Shown one piece after another: positions 23,029 to 34,737 of a stretch of DNA of 64,000 nucleotides. The position numbers were made by a program, and so were the translations under genes. Source of the stretch: Isoetes taiwanensis. Taxonomy: Eukaryota; Streptophyta; Lycopodiopsida; Isoetales; Isoetaceae. Every line of letters starts with the position of its first letter. The first letter of the stretch is position 1. The DNA is taken from NCBI GenBank assembly GCA_021234155.1, contig JAJEKV010000057.1, positions 1,166,300-1,230,299 of the forward strand, given 5' to 3'. The notes under the pieces were generated by a model that made no database searches, was not told where the DNA came from, and was given only the letters and a program-made list of their open reading frames with translations.

Positions 23029-23589
23029 CAGCTATTGTTTTCCAATATTTCAGACAGTTCCTGTTATTTCTGATATGTTCAAAATCTTTTAGGTCTCTTA
23101 GTTGTAAATGATAAAGTGTTCAAAGACAGAAACTAAGATATAAGACATTTTTGGCCACCATTAACAAGTCATTGATGTGCATAATCTTTATCTAAGCACA
23201 TGGGTAATGCTACAAACCAAGTACCTTATAAGACCTAGGGTATTCGGGAAAGTCAAACGTGTTATTGGACTTCTCTTCCAATGATGTTTTGAAGCAACTA
23301 CCATGGTATAGTTCAAGGTACAATTCAAAGACTGTTCAGCAAGGCAAGGCCATCCAAAAATAGGGGCATTTCCAATGTGTATATTCTCAAATATAGAGCT
23401 TGGGCCATAGTGAGCAACAGAGGCTCCTATGGCCGGAAGAGCAAGCCCAAGATGCCATAATGCCTTGATTAGAAATAGATAATCTGGATTTAAATGCATC
23501 TATGCCCAACCTTTTGACTAACCTCATTTCTATTGTAGATTTCTTTCTAGATGCAACACTATTCTTACATGCAAAGGTTCTTCTCAAGG
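23029..23589. other. Non-coding stretch before LINE B
   Basis: AT-rich, no supported gene. The one longer minus-strand frame (23188-23499) has no family features and overlaps nothing conserved. Confidence 0.5.
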
Positions 23590-26227
23590 CAGAGGAAGGA
23601 AGGAAGGAAGGAAGGAAGGAAGGAAGGAAGGTTCTTTTATCGTCCGCGGAGGCCAATCGGCCTATGGGACCCAAATTACACAGGTGCAGCAAGCCCGTTA
23701 CTACCCGGATTAAAAAACCCCCCCTTAGGAGGGAAAAACCGTCGCAGCAACAAGCCTGCTGGCAGCTGTACAAATATACATATAGACATGAATTCTCGGC
23801 GCCTCAGGTAGGCGCCCAGGGGCAGAGGTGAGTCCGCAGATCCAAAACCCACCTCCTGGAGGTAGGAGCCAAGGGATCGAACTAACGGCGTACTGAGTAG
23901 CTCGTGCAGGGGCAGACCAGGTCGCACCAAGAGAGTGTAGCGAGCCCGAATCTGACTATAGGCTGGACAGCTCTAGAAGGCATGGCTTTCATCCTCAACA
24001 ACCCCCAGCGAGCAACACTGACAAAGCCATTCTGGCGCGGCTCTCCAACCCACCGACCCATCTCAAGCCGAAGATGGTGGGCCCCTGTTCGAATGGACGC
24101 GATGATCCTGCGCTTCTTCATGGGCAACTGAGAACGCAGGTAGAGCTGTGGGCCTCGAACCAGGGTGGGGTTTATGTGCTGTTTGTAGTGTGCCACCTTT
24201 ACCTGTTCCAGAGCATGGTGGTCCAGAGCTTCCCCAGGAAACAAGAGTCCAAGTACCCCCTCAGCCTATCCCGGCCGGCATCTGTGTGCACCTGGACGCA
24301 CCTATGTGCGTCTACGTTCCAGCGCGCTAGCCACTGGGCTCTCTTGTCCTTCCAACAAGCCCTGAGTCGTTGCGGGCTCATCGCCACAACGTAAGCCAAG
24401 TGCGGGAGCCGAGTGTCACCCATGCTGGCCACCTTCTGGAAATAAACAATGTGTCCGCGTCAAAAACGCCTTCTGGACCTGTTCTAAGTCGTTCCAAGTC
24501 GCCAAAGACACCACCGGGCCCCACATCTCGACTCCATACAGAAGAACTGGCTCAACCAATGCCCCGAACAAATGTGACTGGTGGCCCCAGTCATACAGCT
24601 CGGCCCTGTGACTATTGTTTTGCATTGCGTACATCGCCTTCCAATCTGCGGTCACTCAAAGGCGAATACATTGAGGACGGAAATTCCACCCCCAGGTACT
24701 TGTAGCTGGGTGTAACCTCTACCATCTGCCCCTGATAAGTGAGCGCCGGAGGTGCTGGATGACGTGAGGTGGATATGAGGACCACCTTAATCTTGGCCAG
24801 GTTGACACACATGTCCATCGCCTGGCAGAATGTGTCTAGGGCATCTAGGCGTGCCTGCATGCCCTCTAGTGTATGGGCCAAGAGGTCCACATCATCCACA
24901 TAGATGAGCTGCCAGATGACCTGGTGCAAGAGCTGTATACCGTCCCCCCCATTGGCAGCAAGCCAGACCTCCAACTGGTCAATGTAAAGTCCAAAGAGTG
25001 TGGGTGAGAGAGGACAACCTTGCCTAACTCCAATGCTACTCGCAAATGACTGTCCTTCAGATTGCATGCAGCTGCGTAGCTCTCTCAGATAAAGTCAGAT
25101 ATTACCGCTGCTCGCAGATAAATAGGGAGCCCCAGATGGTGCAATCTCGCCCACAACTTTTCCCGCGGTACTGTGTCGAAAGCTTTTGCAAAGTCCACAA
25201 AACAAAGAAGACAGTCCTCCCCGGCGGTTCTCGCTATTCTCACCGGGGCCCCGAGTGTGAAGATGTGATCAATGGTCGAATGTCGGGTCGAAGCCCGCTG
25301 GGTAAGTGCCCCGACTTCGCCGCCGCCCATCCGGGTTACCCGCGTTCGAGAAGGCCAGCGCACGCCTTTGGCAAACACCGAAATGACCATGATGGTTCGG
25401 TAATTGGTTGGACAAGTGTGGGTCCCCGCCTTTGTAGATCGAACAACCCCGCTTGTGGTCCATGACCGGGAAAACCCTCTTACAAGCACCCTGTTGAACG
25501 GTCAAAGAAGGACGCAGCACCATGGGCTGCCCCGCCCACTTAAGCAACTCCGCTTGTGCCGCCCAAGTTCGTTGCCTTCCCATTAGCCGGCGCCGCAGCC
25601 CTCTTCGACATCTTCTTCTCGTGGATCACCCGGTGGTGGGCCATGTTATGGGGGCACATTTGTCCGTGTTCAGGGGGATCATAAAGTCATTCTGTGCACC
25701 GCTCCCATTGCACCGCCGTGATGTTCCCCCAGGGTCGTGGCCTCGGCAGAGAGTACCCTGCGCCAGAAAGTTCTCGGGTGGGCGTCCAGTAGGCCGAACA
25801 TTTCTCCTTGGTGCCTTGCCAGGTACCTTGCCTTTGTTTCCTTGAGGAAGGCACGGTAATGGCTGGTGGCCTGAGCTCGCGCGTCCTGATCCACGATGAG
25901 ACGGAGTGCGCGTTTGCGTTCCTTACACTCAGCATCAAACCATCTATTACGCGGGAAGGTTGCGGCCTCTCGATCTCTCGGCGTGGGGAGGTCTCCCAAA
26001 GCACTGGCTGCCCCCCTCGCTCCGAGGGAGCTCAACCACCGGCCGGGCTTTGCTCCGGCCGTATGGGCCCGCAGAACTGTCGGGAGGGCTTTTGCGAGGA
26101 TGTCAGCGTAAGCCTCCGCCTGCTCATAATCCAAGCACAACTGAGGTCGGCAAGGTACTGCTACTGAGGGGGCCGTAGCGGCTGGCCAGGCTAGCTTCAC
26201 ATAGAGTGGGAGGTGATCTGAGTCGGC
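23590..26227 (-). mobile_element. LINE B: 5'-truncated relative of LINE A, opposite strand
   Basis: On the minus strand its 3' end reads TCCGCGGACGATAAAAGAA followed by a long (TTCC)n tail (23595-23630 on the plus strand), matching LINE A. The 5' end breaks off inside the endonuclease at SDHLPLYVKLAWP (about 26220). That is the usual product of incomplete target-primed reverse transcription. I found no clear target-site duplication. Confidence 0.88.
23882..26200 (-). pseudogene. LINE B ORF2, truncated and frameshifted
   Basis: Reading leftward: the endonuclease end and linker (26200-25679, FPRNRWFDAECKERKRALRL, FLKETKARYLARHQGEMFGL, the same positions as in LINE A), RT pieces KAGTHTCPTNYRTIMV and CFVDFAKAFDTVPREKLW (25489-25085, intact motif A), IGVRQGCPLSPTLFGLYIDQ and LIYVDDVDLLAHT (25067-24612, motifs B and C), then KKRRIIASIRTGAHHLRLE (24244-23882). 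The finger region is garbled. Motif A is better preserved here than in LINE A. Confidence 0.85.
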
Positions 26228-26379
26228 CTATGCTTCATCTGTAACAATTGAAGTCTAGCAAGTCTTTCTCAACATTCGTCTTCCATTTCCAAGTATGAAA
26301 GTAGAGTTTTTAATCGAGTGCCAAGGATCTTATGTTCATTGGCAAGTTACAAATCTGTTATTGGTGCAGGCACCATCAA

Positions 26380-27471
26380 AGGAAATTCCTAGCACCTCAG
26401 GTATTTGTTAAAATAGTGCAGTTCAAATTTAAAAGTAACTTATTACATATTTTGTTGTAGCTTCATTATATAATTCTATTGTTGGAATAAAAGCTCAGGA
26501 GGCAGTGGCAGCAACTGCAGAGACAATAACCAATCAGGCCCCGACCCTTCATACTCATACTGCAGGTCACTCTCAGCTTGGTACCCCCCGCTTGCCACAA
26601 GTATCTATCTGCTCCAATTCCTACTGCCATATGCAATTTCTACATGTTTAGCTTGTCTTTTAGTCCACAATTTCAGCAATTTTTAGTCCACAATTTCAGT
26701 AATTGTACAATGTAGGAGGAATCTGCAGCATTCCAGGGTAAAAGCATGTTAGGGTGTCCCTTAAAAAGTATTATTTAGTGACCAAAAAAGTACCTAAAAA
26801 GGTACCCAGGACTGGGTACTGGGTACCTGTGTAATATCTCAATAAAAGGTACATTCTCGAACTTTTATATATATTTTGGTCTCCGGTAGCATTATCTTTA
26901 TCTTAACTTTGAATATTAATGCGTCCGTGACTTTTATTTTAGACTTTTGTACTAGTTTTAATGAAAATAAAAATGAGAAAGTACCCAGTTCTAAAGTACC
27001 TAGTGTATGTACTTTTGCAGGTTCCAAAAGTGGTACACCCTAACATGCTTTTACCCTCCACCTTCTATGTTCTTCATACTCATTTTTTATCTTTAAGTTT
27101 CCACTTAGTCTTTATTTGTTCATTTCAGAGAAAGAGGAGGAGAATATTGTGTCTTCTCAAGAGAAGCATGCAATCCATGTGAACACCTTGGAGTTAAGGT
27201 AAAAAACGTCTATCAATGTGATTAATATTTACTTAGCCTTAAAATCTAAAATTTGAGTAAGCATGCTTGCATTCTTTTTAATATGTTGTCTTCTCACAGT
27301 GTGAAGGAAAAAGGGGCTGTATATATGTTCCTTCTGAAAATCTCGAACGTGGATCAAATGTGTTCTCAATTGAACACGTTCGTGGCAGAGGAAAACAACG
27401 CAAGGCAGCGAACGTTCATAGGTACTAGGAGAACTACACAAGCACAGAAGTTGGACTTAGAGGTAGAGTAG
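26380..27471 (+). pseudogene. Unrecognised gene remnant, right part
   Basis: Short frames with ordinary composition lie on both sides of the MITE: one around 26462-26570 (YNSIVGIKAQEAVAATAET), one after a TTTCAGAG acceptor at 27128 (EKEEENIVSSQEKHAIHV), and one at 27298-27471 (VKEKGAVYMFLLKISNVDQ ... VAEENNARQRTFIGTRR). They are compatible with exons of one plus-strand gene broken by LINE B and the MITE. Function unknown. Confidence 0.25.
26736..27056. mobile_element. MITE of ~320 bp with 25-27 bp terminal inverted repeats
   Basis: The left end reads gggtaaaagcatgttagggt (26736) and the right end is its reverse complement, accctaacatgcttttaccc (27037-27056). Both ends are flanked by tcca (26732-26735 and 27057-27060), a likely 4-bp target-site duplication. 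The interior is AT-rich with repeated ggtacc-type palindromes and encodes nothing. Confidence 0.8.
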
Positions 27472-28133
27472 AGTACTTGTTGAGCAAAAACTCTCAGTTA
27501 ACCGCTAGGACACAGCTTGGACAAGAAGAATTTTGTATAGCAGATTTATTTCTTGAAATATGATCAGTTGTTGCTATTGTTTTTCAAATAATGATAAATC
27601 TTATCAATTTGTTACTAGTTAACTCTTTTCAATTTGTTACTTATCAACTTATTTTTGAAATGGGTATTATCCTACAAATGATAATAGAGCATTTTCTTAT
27701 GACTGACAATAGAATGTTATCTCACGAATGATAACAGGGTATGTTATTTGGAAAAGGGTATTATTTGAAACAGGGTATTATTTGGATATGTTCTAAAATA
27801 GAGTATCACCTGAACAGGGTATTATCTCTTACGAATGATAATAGGGCATGAATTCACATTCTTTGAATGGGGGATTGCGACACCAGCTTAATAGGGTATT
27901 ATCATGCAGATGAGGAAAAGAGGGATTGTGACCAAATACCCGATTCCAAAAATACATTTTATCCTCTGTTGTTTGACAGAAAAGGGGGATTTTATAGGTA
28001 TTTTTGGGGGGTATTTTCTAGGGTACTAGAACACCTTTTTCATTGTGTATCAGAAAGTGTGTGATAAAACAAGAAAGAAACTGATTTCCGAGAAATTGGA
28101 ATCACGAAATTTCTAAATTTAATGAAACTCTGC
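27472..28133. other. Non-coding stretch with GGGTATTAT repeats
   Basis: Between 27660 and 27900 the motifs gggtattat and tacgaatgataatag recur several times at irregular spacing. No gene is supported. The right end adjoins the pogo-like transposase fragment. Confidence 0.5.
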
Positions 28134-29206
28134 TTAACCATGTCCATCACAAATAAAGAGATATGGTCTGGTCTGGCTAATCCCACCGGGGACCTTGTAC
28201 TTGAAGTGGTCGATCCACTTGGCAAAGAGGGCATCAGTTACCCAAGCATTCTTCTGAAATGCCATAGCAGCACCTAGCTCACAGCTAACAAGGAGGCCCC
28301 AATCTTTCATAGCCTTACCCTTAAAAATATAGACACAAGGAATCTTACCACCAGATGCATTTATGTACACTAGAGCAGTGATCCATTGCCTACTTTTTGG
28401 CACATTCTGAAATACATCTTGCTGCCCTCCTCTTGCAAGAATTCTCACACCCTTTATTCTCCAGCCATGATGCCAGTTTCATCACAATTCAAGATTCTGT
28501 CAGGGGTCAATTGTAGCTCTTCAAGAATGTTTCTTAGGTTGGTATAAAAGGCGAGCAAGTTATCCGTGTTCAATGCCCTCACTCTTTGTATGTCCAATGT
28601 CTCAGGGCTCCTCAAAGTCACATTCAAGAGCCTTTTTTTGAAGGCTCTCCACCATGATCTTCCAGGTATGCCATCCTTCCAAAGGGTTGTTCTACCTGCA
28701 GCAAGCTCTCTTACCTTCTTACAAAGGCCCATCAATGGTTACCCCTCTTCCCTCATTTGCTCGAGAATGAACCCAAGCTACAAGTTCATTCTCCTCTTCA
28801 ATAAGACATTTAGACTTAGATCCAAGTTTATTTCTGCTTCTACCATACAACCAGTTCCTCAAAGTACTAGAAGGAATACTAAAGTGTGCATCAACACCTC
28901 TAATGCTCAATGTTCCATCATCAAATGCATCTTGGGCACTTTCCATATCCTCCATTGACCACTGCCCCTCTTTTGGCATCTTATCCTTTTATTGCCAAGC
29001 AGATTGGAAATTTGTGCCGCCTCCTAGTCAAGTTCTAGCATAACAGGTTCGTTCACTATCCTCCTCTTCTTACTTTTAGGAGGAGGAGCAGACTCCTCTC
29101 CCCTGCCTACAACTCGGCCTCTTCTTAATTCCATGAAGATGAGAAAATGCAATGGTCTGGAATGCAATAACAGACAAGAAATAGAAGAACAGATAAAGTA
29201 GAGCAA
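28134..29206 (-). pseudogene. pogo/Tigger-like transposase, truncated and frameshifted
   Basis: Reading leftward: a basic N-terminal segment (29130-29098, PPPKSKKRRIVNEP), a Psq-type helix-turn-helix (28979-28719, PKEGQWSMEDMESAQDAF and IPSSTLRNWL), a Tc5/CENP-B-like second DNA-binding domain (28735-28454, GRSWWRAFKKRLLNVTLRSP) ending in the first catalytic region LNCDETGI, then QWITALVYINASGGKIPCVY and YLFICDGHG (28448-28134) with the second catalytic Asp. The third acidic residue and C terminus are missing. This is the DDE_1 architecture of Tc1/mariner pogo elements. Frame changes at 28735 and 28450 make it inactive. Confidence 0.82.
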
Positions 29207-29884
29207 GGACTAAGACATGAAGAACACATTTAAATAGAAAGATTGAGTAGATAAGGAGGCAACATATCTAAATTCCAAGACCCTGAATACAAGTTCAAAT
29301 CTCACTGGAAAAAGCTCGCATGCAAATCTGAAACACAAATCTCACGGTGGGAGATGTGCCCAGATCAGTGATCTGGAGCATGTGAGGGCCAGATTGAATC
29401 TGGGAAATGAAGTGCATGCAAGAATTGAGGCACTAAATAGTAGAAATAAGGTGCCAAAGCTTTCCTTGGCTCGAAATTTCTTGCATGCAGGGAGCCATCA
29501 AGGAGCCACATGCATTAGAAAAAGGGATTAGGGTGCGCCATCTTAAAGCAGTATGGAAGCCGACCACATACCTGTTAGGATCTTCAATTTGCCCAAGTGC
29601 ACCATCTTCCAAAAATAGGTTTCTAACTCCAGTCGTGCATGCGCCATTTTGGTCCCTCCTTGAATCCTAAAATAAACCCCATTGGTGCATATGAGTTAAT
29701 TTGGGCTGCGCCAAAACCGGCTCGTGAACCAATACTGGGCACCCCACCAAAGAGACTTCCTTTACAAGGGTCGAAATTAGGGGGGTTCCTCCCCAGAATA
29801 TCCGATTAAAGTTGGAAATATCCGATTTGCTAAAGTAGATGCAGGTAAATTTCCAGTCGAAATTTCATAAAAAATAATGTAAGT
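29207..29884. other. Non-coding stretch upstream of the hairpin MITE
   Basis: No supported gene. It contains a few short frames and direct word repeats (gcatgcaagaa, gcatgcaggga) but no element ends that I can define. Confidence 0.5.
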
Positions 29885-30210
29885 CCGGCAACGCCCACTT
29901 TATTGGCTCCCTAAATTGACTAGAGCAGCCAAGGAGGATTCACTCAAGCGAATCCTCAGGATTCACACAAACGAATCCTCCTTGGCTTGGAGGATTCACT
30001 CAAGCGAATCCTCCTAGTGGCAGGTGTCAGTTTATAGGCTTGCTGCAGGCTTTGATTGCACTTTATAGGCTTGCTGCAGAGCTTTTTAGGGTGATTTGAT
30101 TGGAGGATTCACTCAAGCGAATCCTCCTATGCCTTGAAGGATTCACCCAAGTGAATCCTCTTGGTTGCTCTAGTCAATTTGGGGAGCCGATAGCAGCGCC
30201 GGTCGGCAAG
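29885..30210. mobile_element. Hairpin-rich MITE upstream of the oxygenase gene
   Basis: The left end (ggctccctaaattgactaga, 29905) is mirrored by the right end (tctagtcaatttggggagcc, 30169), with weaker similarity extending outward to the CCGGC words. Inside, ggaggattc-actcaagc-gaatcctcc or close variants occurs five times, each a 9-bp stem with an 8-nt loop (about 29932, 29957, 29988, 30101 and 30137). It lies about 250 bp upstream of the oxygenase start codon and may affect its promoter. Confidence 0.8.
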
Positions 30211-30425
30211 TTAGAAGTATTTTTCCCAAAAAGGTATTGGTCTCCGTGAACGATAAAATCATATTCTTATTCTTATTCTTCCTCGTGCAAAATCTAAATT
30301 CGAGGCATGTTCCTTTACACTAAAGTGTCCGAGAAAGGCGGAAAACAGGCTACCCCTGCGCACGCTTCCCCAAAACCCTAAACTTTGGTAGAGAGAAGGA
30401 TTCAGTCATTCTGCAAGGCGCGAGC

Positions 30426-30446
30426 ATGTATCTGCCTCAGCTCTAG
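30426..30446 (+). promoter_or_regulatory. Short upstream ORF in the oxygenase leader
   Basis: The ATG at 30426 encodes MYLPQL and stops at 30446, 15 nt before the main ATG at 30462. If the transcript starts upstream of 30426, as the leader arrangement suggests, this uORF could lower translation of the main ORF. The transcript start is not known. Confidence 0.35.
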
Positions 30447-30461
30447 CTCCATCCTCCTCCA

Positions 30462-32533
30462 ATGACTTTGACTCCAGCTCCAGCAGCAGTTCCTCCCCCT
30501 CATAACCCCAATGGCTCACAGCAAAAACAACTCCATCATGATCGTCCAGAGAAGGAGGTAAGTCATGGCGTTCCGAGGCTGCAAAAATCTCCCAATCTTG
30601 ACCATGACCCGGAGAGCTATGATGATATGGAAAATTTGGAATACCCAGGGGCCCTTTATAGCGCCATGGAACAGTATCTACCTTCTAACATGCTCAATGC
30701 AGCTCGAGAAAAGAAGCTTGCTTACCTAGATCGTATATTGTCAAAATACCGCCCCAATGGAGAGCGCACTCGCGTAAGTACACCAGCAAATCCTAAGCAG
30801 TAAGGGTACTAAATGCAAAATGAAATAATTAGTCAGATAGGGATTTCTGGCCAATCCCAGGGTTGTTAATGGAAACATTAATGGATTTGCAGAAGCACCG
30901 CGAATATAGAGAACGGATCCGACAAAGCTATCAGGTGAATGCCTGAACTTTAACCTTCTATTGAATGGGGCCTATCCAGTTCCCTGGTCTTTTAATCTCA
31001 GTAAAGTTTAATATAGTTTAGCTTGAACATCTCTTGTCACATCGCTAGTGAGGCAGACTTTTGTTATGTTTCATTATGGTACTGCCTTTAGCATGGTTTA
31101 ATTAGTCTCAAGCAGACAAGAAGACATATGAGTTACTGCTTTGAGAGAGTTCATAATTCCTGGTTACTATAAACCTTTTGAAAAATTGTAAATGTGTGTG
31201 ATGTTCACATCTGTCAAATCAAAAAGTTAGGATAAAGGATGTGTACACTAAAACCAGATCATTCTTTGAATTCTTGATGGTGATTGGTTTGTGGTATGCT
31301 ACATTTTCATGGTGCCAATACAACTGTGACTGAACTTCTCACAGCCCTTGCATGAAGAACTTTACGCACTTGCAGCAGAAAGTTTTTTGGTTCAAACTTT
31401 TCGAGAAGCTATAGAAGATGGCAGTGAACAGGCTTTAAGGTCAATATTGACAGAACATGCTCCTGGTGTATACACTTTTGAAATGCTGGAACCATCATTT
31501 TGTTCTATGATGCTGGATGAGGTATGCTTGGCTCATAATTAAATATGTTGGCTTTTTCTTGTTATAACTATGGTAATTTTAATTGTGCAGGTGGAGCACT
31601 TCGAAAAATGGGCTCAAGAAACTAAAGTAAAGGTCATGAGACCGAATACAATGAATAACTATGGGGCTGTGCTTGATGACATTGGTATGGAAGGCATGCT
31701 TGATCTGCTTATGACGAAGTTCATCAGCCCATTTGCTGCAAGTATGCTTTTCTCCTCACATCGTGATCTTTCCTGTTAGTTTTTGGATTCTGAACAAGTT
31801 CTGCCTGGTGCATGCAGTGCTTTTTCTTAACGTTGGGGGGGCAACACTTGATACCCACCATGGATTTGTTGTAGAATACAGTATAGGGAAAGATCTTGAC
31901 CTTGGTAAGTGAGGTTGATTTCTGCCTATTAAGGAAGAGTCTACTTAGATGGCTGTTATCTAGTGCGTTAAACTGGTCATGTTTTTTATTAATTGGGTTA
32001 CTATTTTCATCTTTCTTAGGCTTTCATGTGGATGACTCAGAAGTGACTTTAAATGTTTGCTTGGGTAAGGAGTTTGATGGAGGTGAGTTGTTCTTTCGTG
32101 GAGTGCGCTGCGATGCTCATGTTAATGGTGAAGCCCGTCCTGAGGTATTGAACTTCACTGCAAGTTGGTCATTTTCCTCGAAATTAGTTGACACGGTCCG
32201 GAATTTGTTTTCAGGAAGTACTTGAGTACTCGCACATTCCAGGACGTGCCATTTTGCATGCAGGTCGTCATCGTCATGGTGCAAAGGCCATTACATCTGG
32301 TCATAGGACTAATCTTATTCTTTGGTGCCGCAGGTGTGTCATCTTCATTCTGTTTAAGTGAGAAAGTTAATTTGTAGAGCGTTTGTGACCAGTTTTTCTC
32401 ATGATTTAGTTCGGAGTTTCGGGAGTTAAAGAAGTACCAGCGGGACTTCTCTAACTGGTGTGGCGAGTGTTTATTACGCAAGAAAGAACGTCGACGTCGA
32501 CTTTCGAGTTCTATGCGACATTTGATGTCTTAA
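30462..32533 (+). CDS. PKHD-type 2-oxoglutarate/Fe(II)-dependent oxygenase
   Basis: Eight exons with GT-AG introns: 30462-30773, 30893-30934, 31345-31521, 31591-31741, 31818-31904, 32020-32144, 32215-32333, 32410-32533, giving 378 aa. The N terminus is Pro/His-rich. A conserved plant region follows (YPGALYSAMEQYLPSNML, HEELYALAAESFLVQTFREA). The catalytic double-stranded beta helix contains HHGFVVEYSIGKDLDLG and FHVDDSEVTLNVCLG, with the iron-binding HxD. The distal His and the 2-oxoglutarate-binding Arg lie in GRHRHGAKAITSGHRTNL. The basic C terminus (LLRKKERRRRLSSS) could be a nuclear signal. It matches the Arabidopsis At1g22950/At3g18210 family of hydroxylases of unknown substrate. No frameshift or missing motif, so it should be functional. 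Confidence 0.93.
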
Positions 32534-34737
32534 TGTCTTGTAGTCTATCAGGAGGCATTCCATGCAGCCAATATACTGTATGGTCAATGTTCTACTACAA
32601 TCAGCGTACGAGAATTCCTGACATTAGTTGGTGGCTCAAATCAGTCTGTAATTCTGCATCTCCATTGTCATGTGGTTTGCTATAGATGTCATAGTAGCAT
32701 CCAACTCTGTCTTGTAAATTTCCCAGCTTCCTACTTGCTATGACATTAGGGCACCTCAGCAGGTCACTGATCTAATTAATTTCCTCCAGCTCAGACTACC
32801 TAGTGACTAGTATTGCAGCAAGTGATTGTACATGTTCCTAAACATTTATAAACATAAGTATATTTTTCCCAGTAACGTGTTGGATCACTCTGAAGTCTCA
32901 AACTGTTACAATATTTGGCATTTTGAAGTTGAGAACAATCCATCTGGCATGTGAAATTTTGTGAATACTGCTAATTGGAGCTGGAACTTTAAGTTACACT
33001 TCGAGCTATTCTTTTCTCAAAATCCAAAGCTTTTGATGTGAGGAAATGAAGACAAGGGAGTCACAATATACATGAATACTGGTTGGCGATGCCAGGCAAA
33101 GATAAAGTCAAGAGCTAACATCAGCCTATCATGTTATTTCCAGGTATCTGGAAATGACAACTTCTTGGTTGGGCTCCGCTTATATGCGCCGTCTGAAATG
33201 TGGGAAATTAATTCCAACGAAGTTTACGAGGAGAGATTAAAAGGACAAGATCTTATCTGAATTTATGACCGTCATAATAAGGTTTCAAGAAAAGTAACAT
33301 CTGTTATTGCTACTGGAATCAATATTGGCTACGATTATATTGGATGTATATCCATTTTTAAAATTCTAAAATTTCTTTATTCAGGAATCACAGACTGAAT
33401 AGCTTTCCCTTACAATATAAAGTGGGGAGGCATTTCTTTCAAGCAAAGTACTCTGTGTGAAGCTTAGAAGTTTAGAAGCTGAGAAGCAAGATTAGAAGAA
33501 ATCTAGTGAGGATTGGAGGGAATCTGATGCCATAGTGAAGATTAGAGGGAATTTGATGCCACAATCTACTTGCAGAAGCTTTTTCTTTTTGTTTTTTAAA
33601 GAGTCACTTTGCAGATCTTTAGCTCAGATCTTTCCTATTCTTTTAGATCATCTTCAGGTCTTGCTCTGCTAGAATTATTTCTTGGTAGAATTATTTCTTG
33701 ATCGGTTAACCAGTAATACATGAAATGCTCTACTTGATTAGCATTCCCAAATGTAGGCTAATGACGTGTGGTGACAACAAAATGCACCACGGAAAGAAAT
33801 GCCGCCCCATTTGAGATATTGTAGATCCCACTTATATATGATGATCAACTCCTTTCATTTGTATAATCTTTTCATCTAGACTATTGTTCTATGGAATATT
33901 CCACCTAATATTCCATATAAAGTAACAATGGTCGCCCGTTCAAAATTAAGATGGGGCCAAACTTGAATTTCCATGTCGCCCTATAATTTGCAAACTATAA
34001 AATGCAAGTCAAGAATGCAGTTAACGAGCATGAACAACCCAACACTTGGTTGCCAGAAACAGGCAACACTTAAGGAGCAGTAGCTGGCTTCCGATCGCAT
34101 GCAACTCAGTAGAAATATGGGATTTGAACCCCACCGAATTAAACGAGTAGCAGGATACTTTCATTTACCTCAATCTGTCTGATTTTCCAGACTGCTACAA
34201 GATGCCTAAGCACCCTAATCTTGCAGCCATATTCCTATGAATTGCACCATTAATTGCATTTAATACAAGAATTTAAAGACCTGATTGCATGAGAATGGTG
34301 AGCTAGAAAAAAAAAACAACAACTGGCACATGAAAAAACAAGCAGCAAAAGAGAATTGCATGGAAGAAGATCGAAGCACGGGGGCTGGAACCCCACGGAT
34401 TTCAACCGATACCAGGATGTTACACCTATTCAAGAAAGAACCCCTGTAAGATTAAGCTTGCATATGGCAAAACAATAGAACCCTCGAAATCCTGTCGAAA
34501 CTAAAAATATGAAAACTCAGATTAAGAAACTTCCGAAACAAAATGATGACAAAATTAGAAGCACGTAAAGAAGAAATGGATAAAAAATCTTGTTTGAAGG
34601 AAGGCGGTTTAAAGAAACCTTAATCCGAGAGCTTCAATGTCAGATGCAACCCTAACCCATCGCTGAAGTTCCAAACTAAGGAAAGACCCTGCCCATCGAA
34701 TTGCCACGCACGCTATCGACATACCCCTACTAAGGAT
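32534..34737. other. Intergenic stretch after the oxygenase gene
   Basis: No gene supported. A duplicated 30-bp phrase lies at 33509-33563 (gaggattggagggaatctgatgcca and gaagattagagggaatttgatgcca). Two related stretches, around 34125 and 34390, carry a tRNA T-arm-like GGGGTTCAAATCCC or GGGGTTCCAGCCCC on the minus strand without the rest of a tRNA. Confidence 0.5.

Noticed and set aside
34080-34430. tRNA genes suggested by T-arm-like GGGGTTCAAATCCC
   Set aside because: No acceptor stem, D-arm or anticodon arm can be folded around either occurrence.
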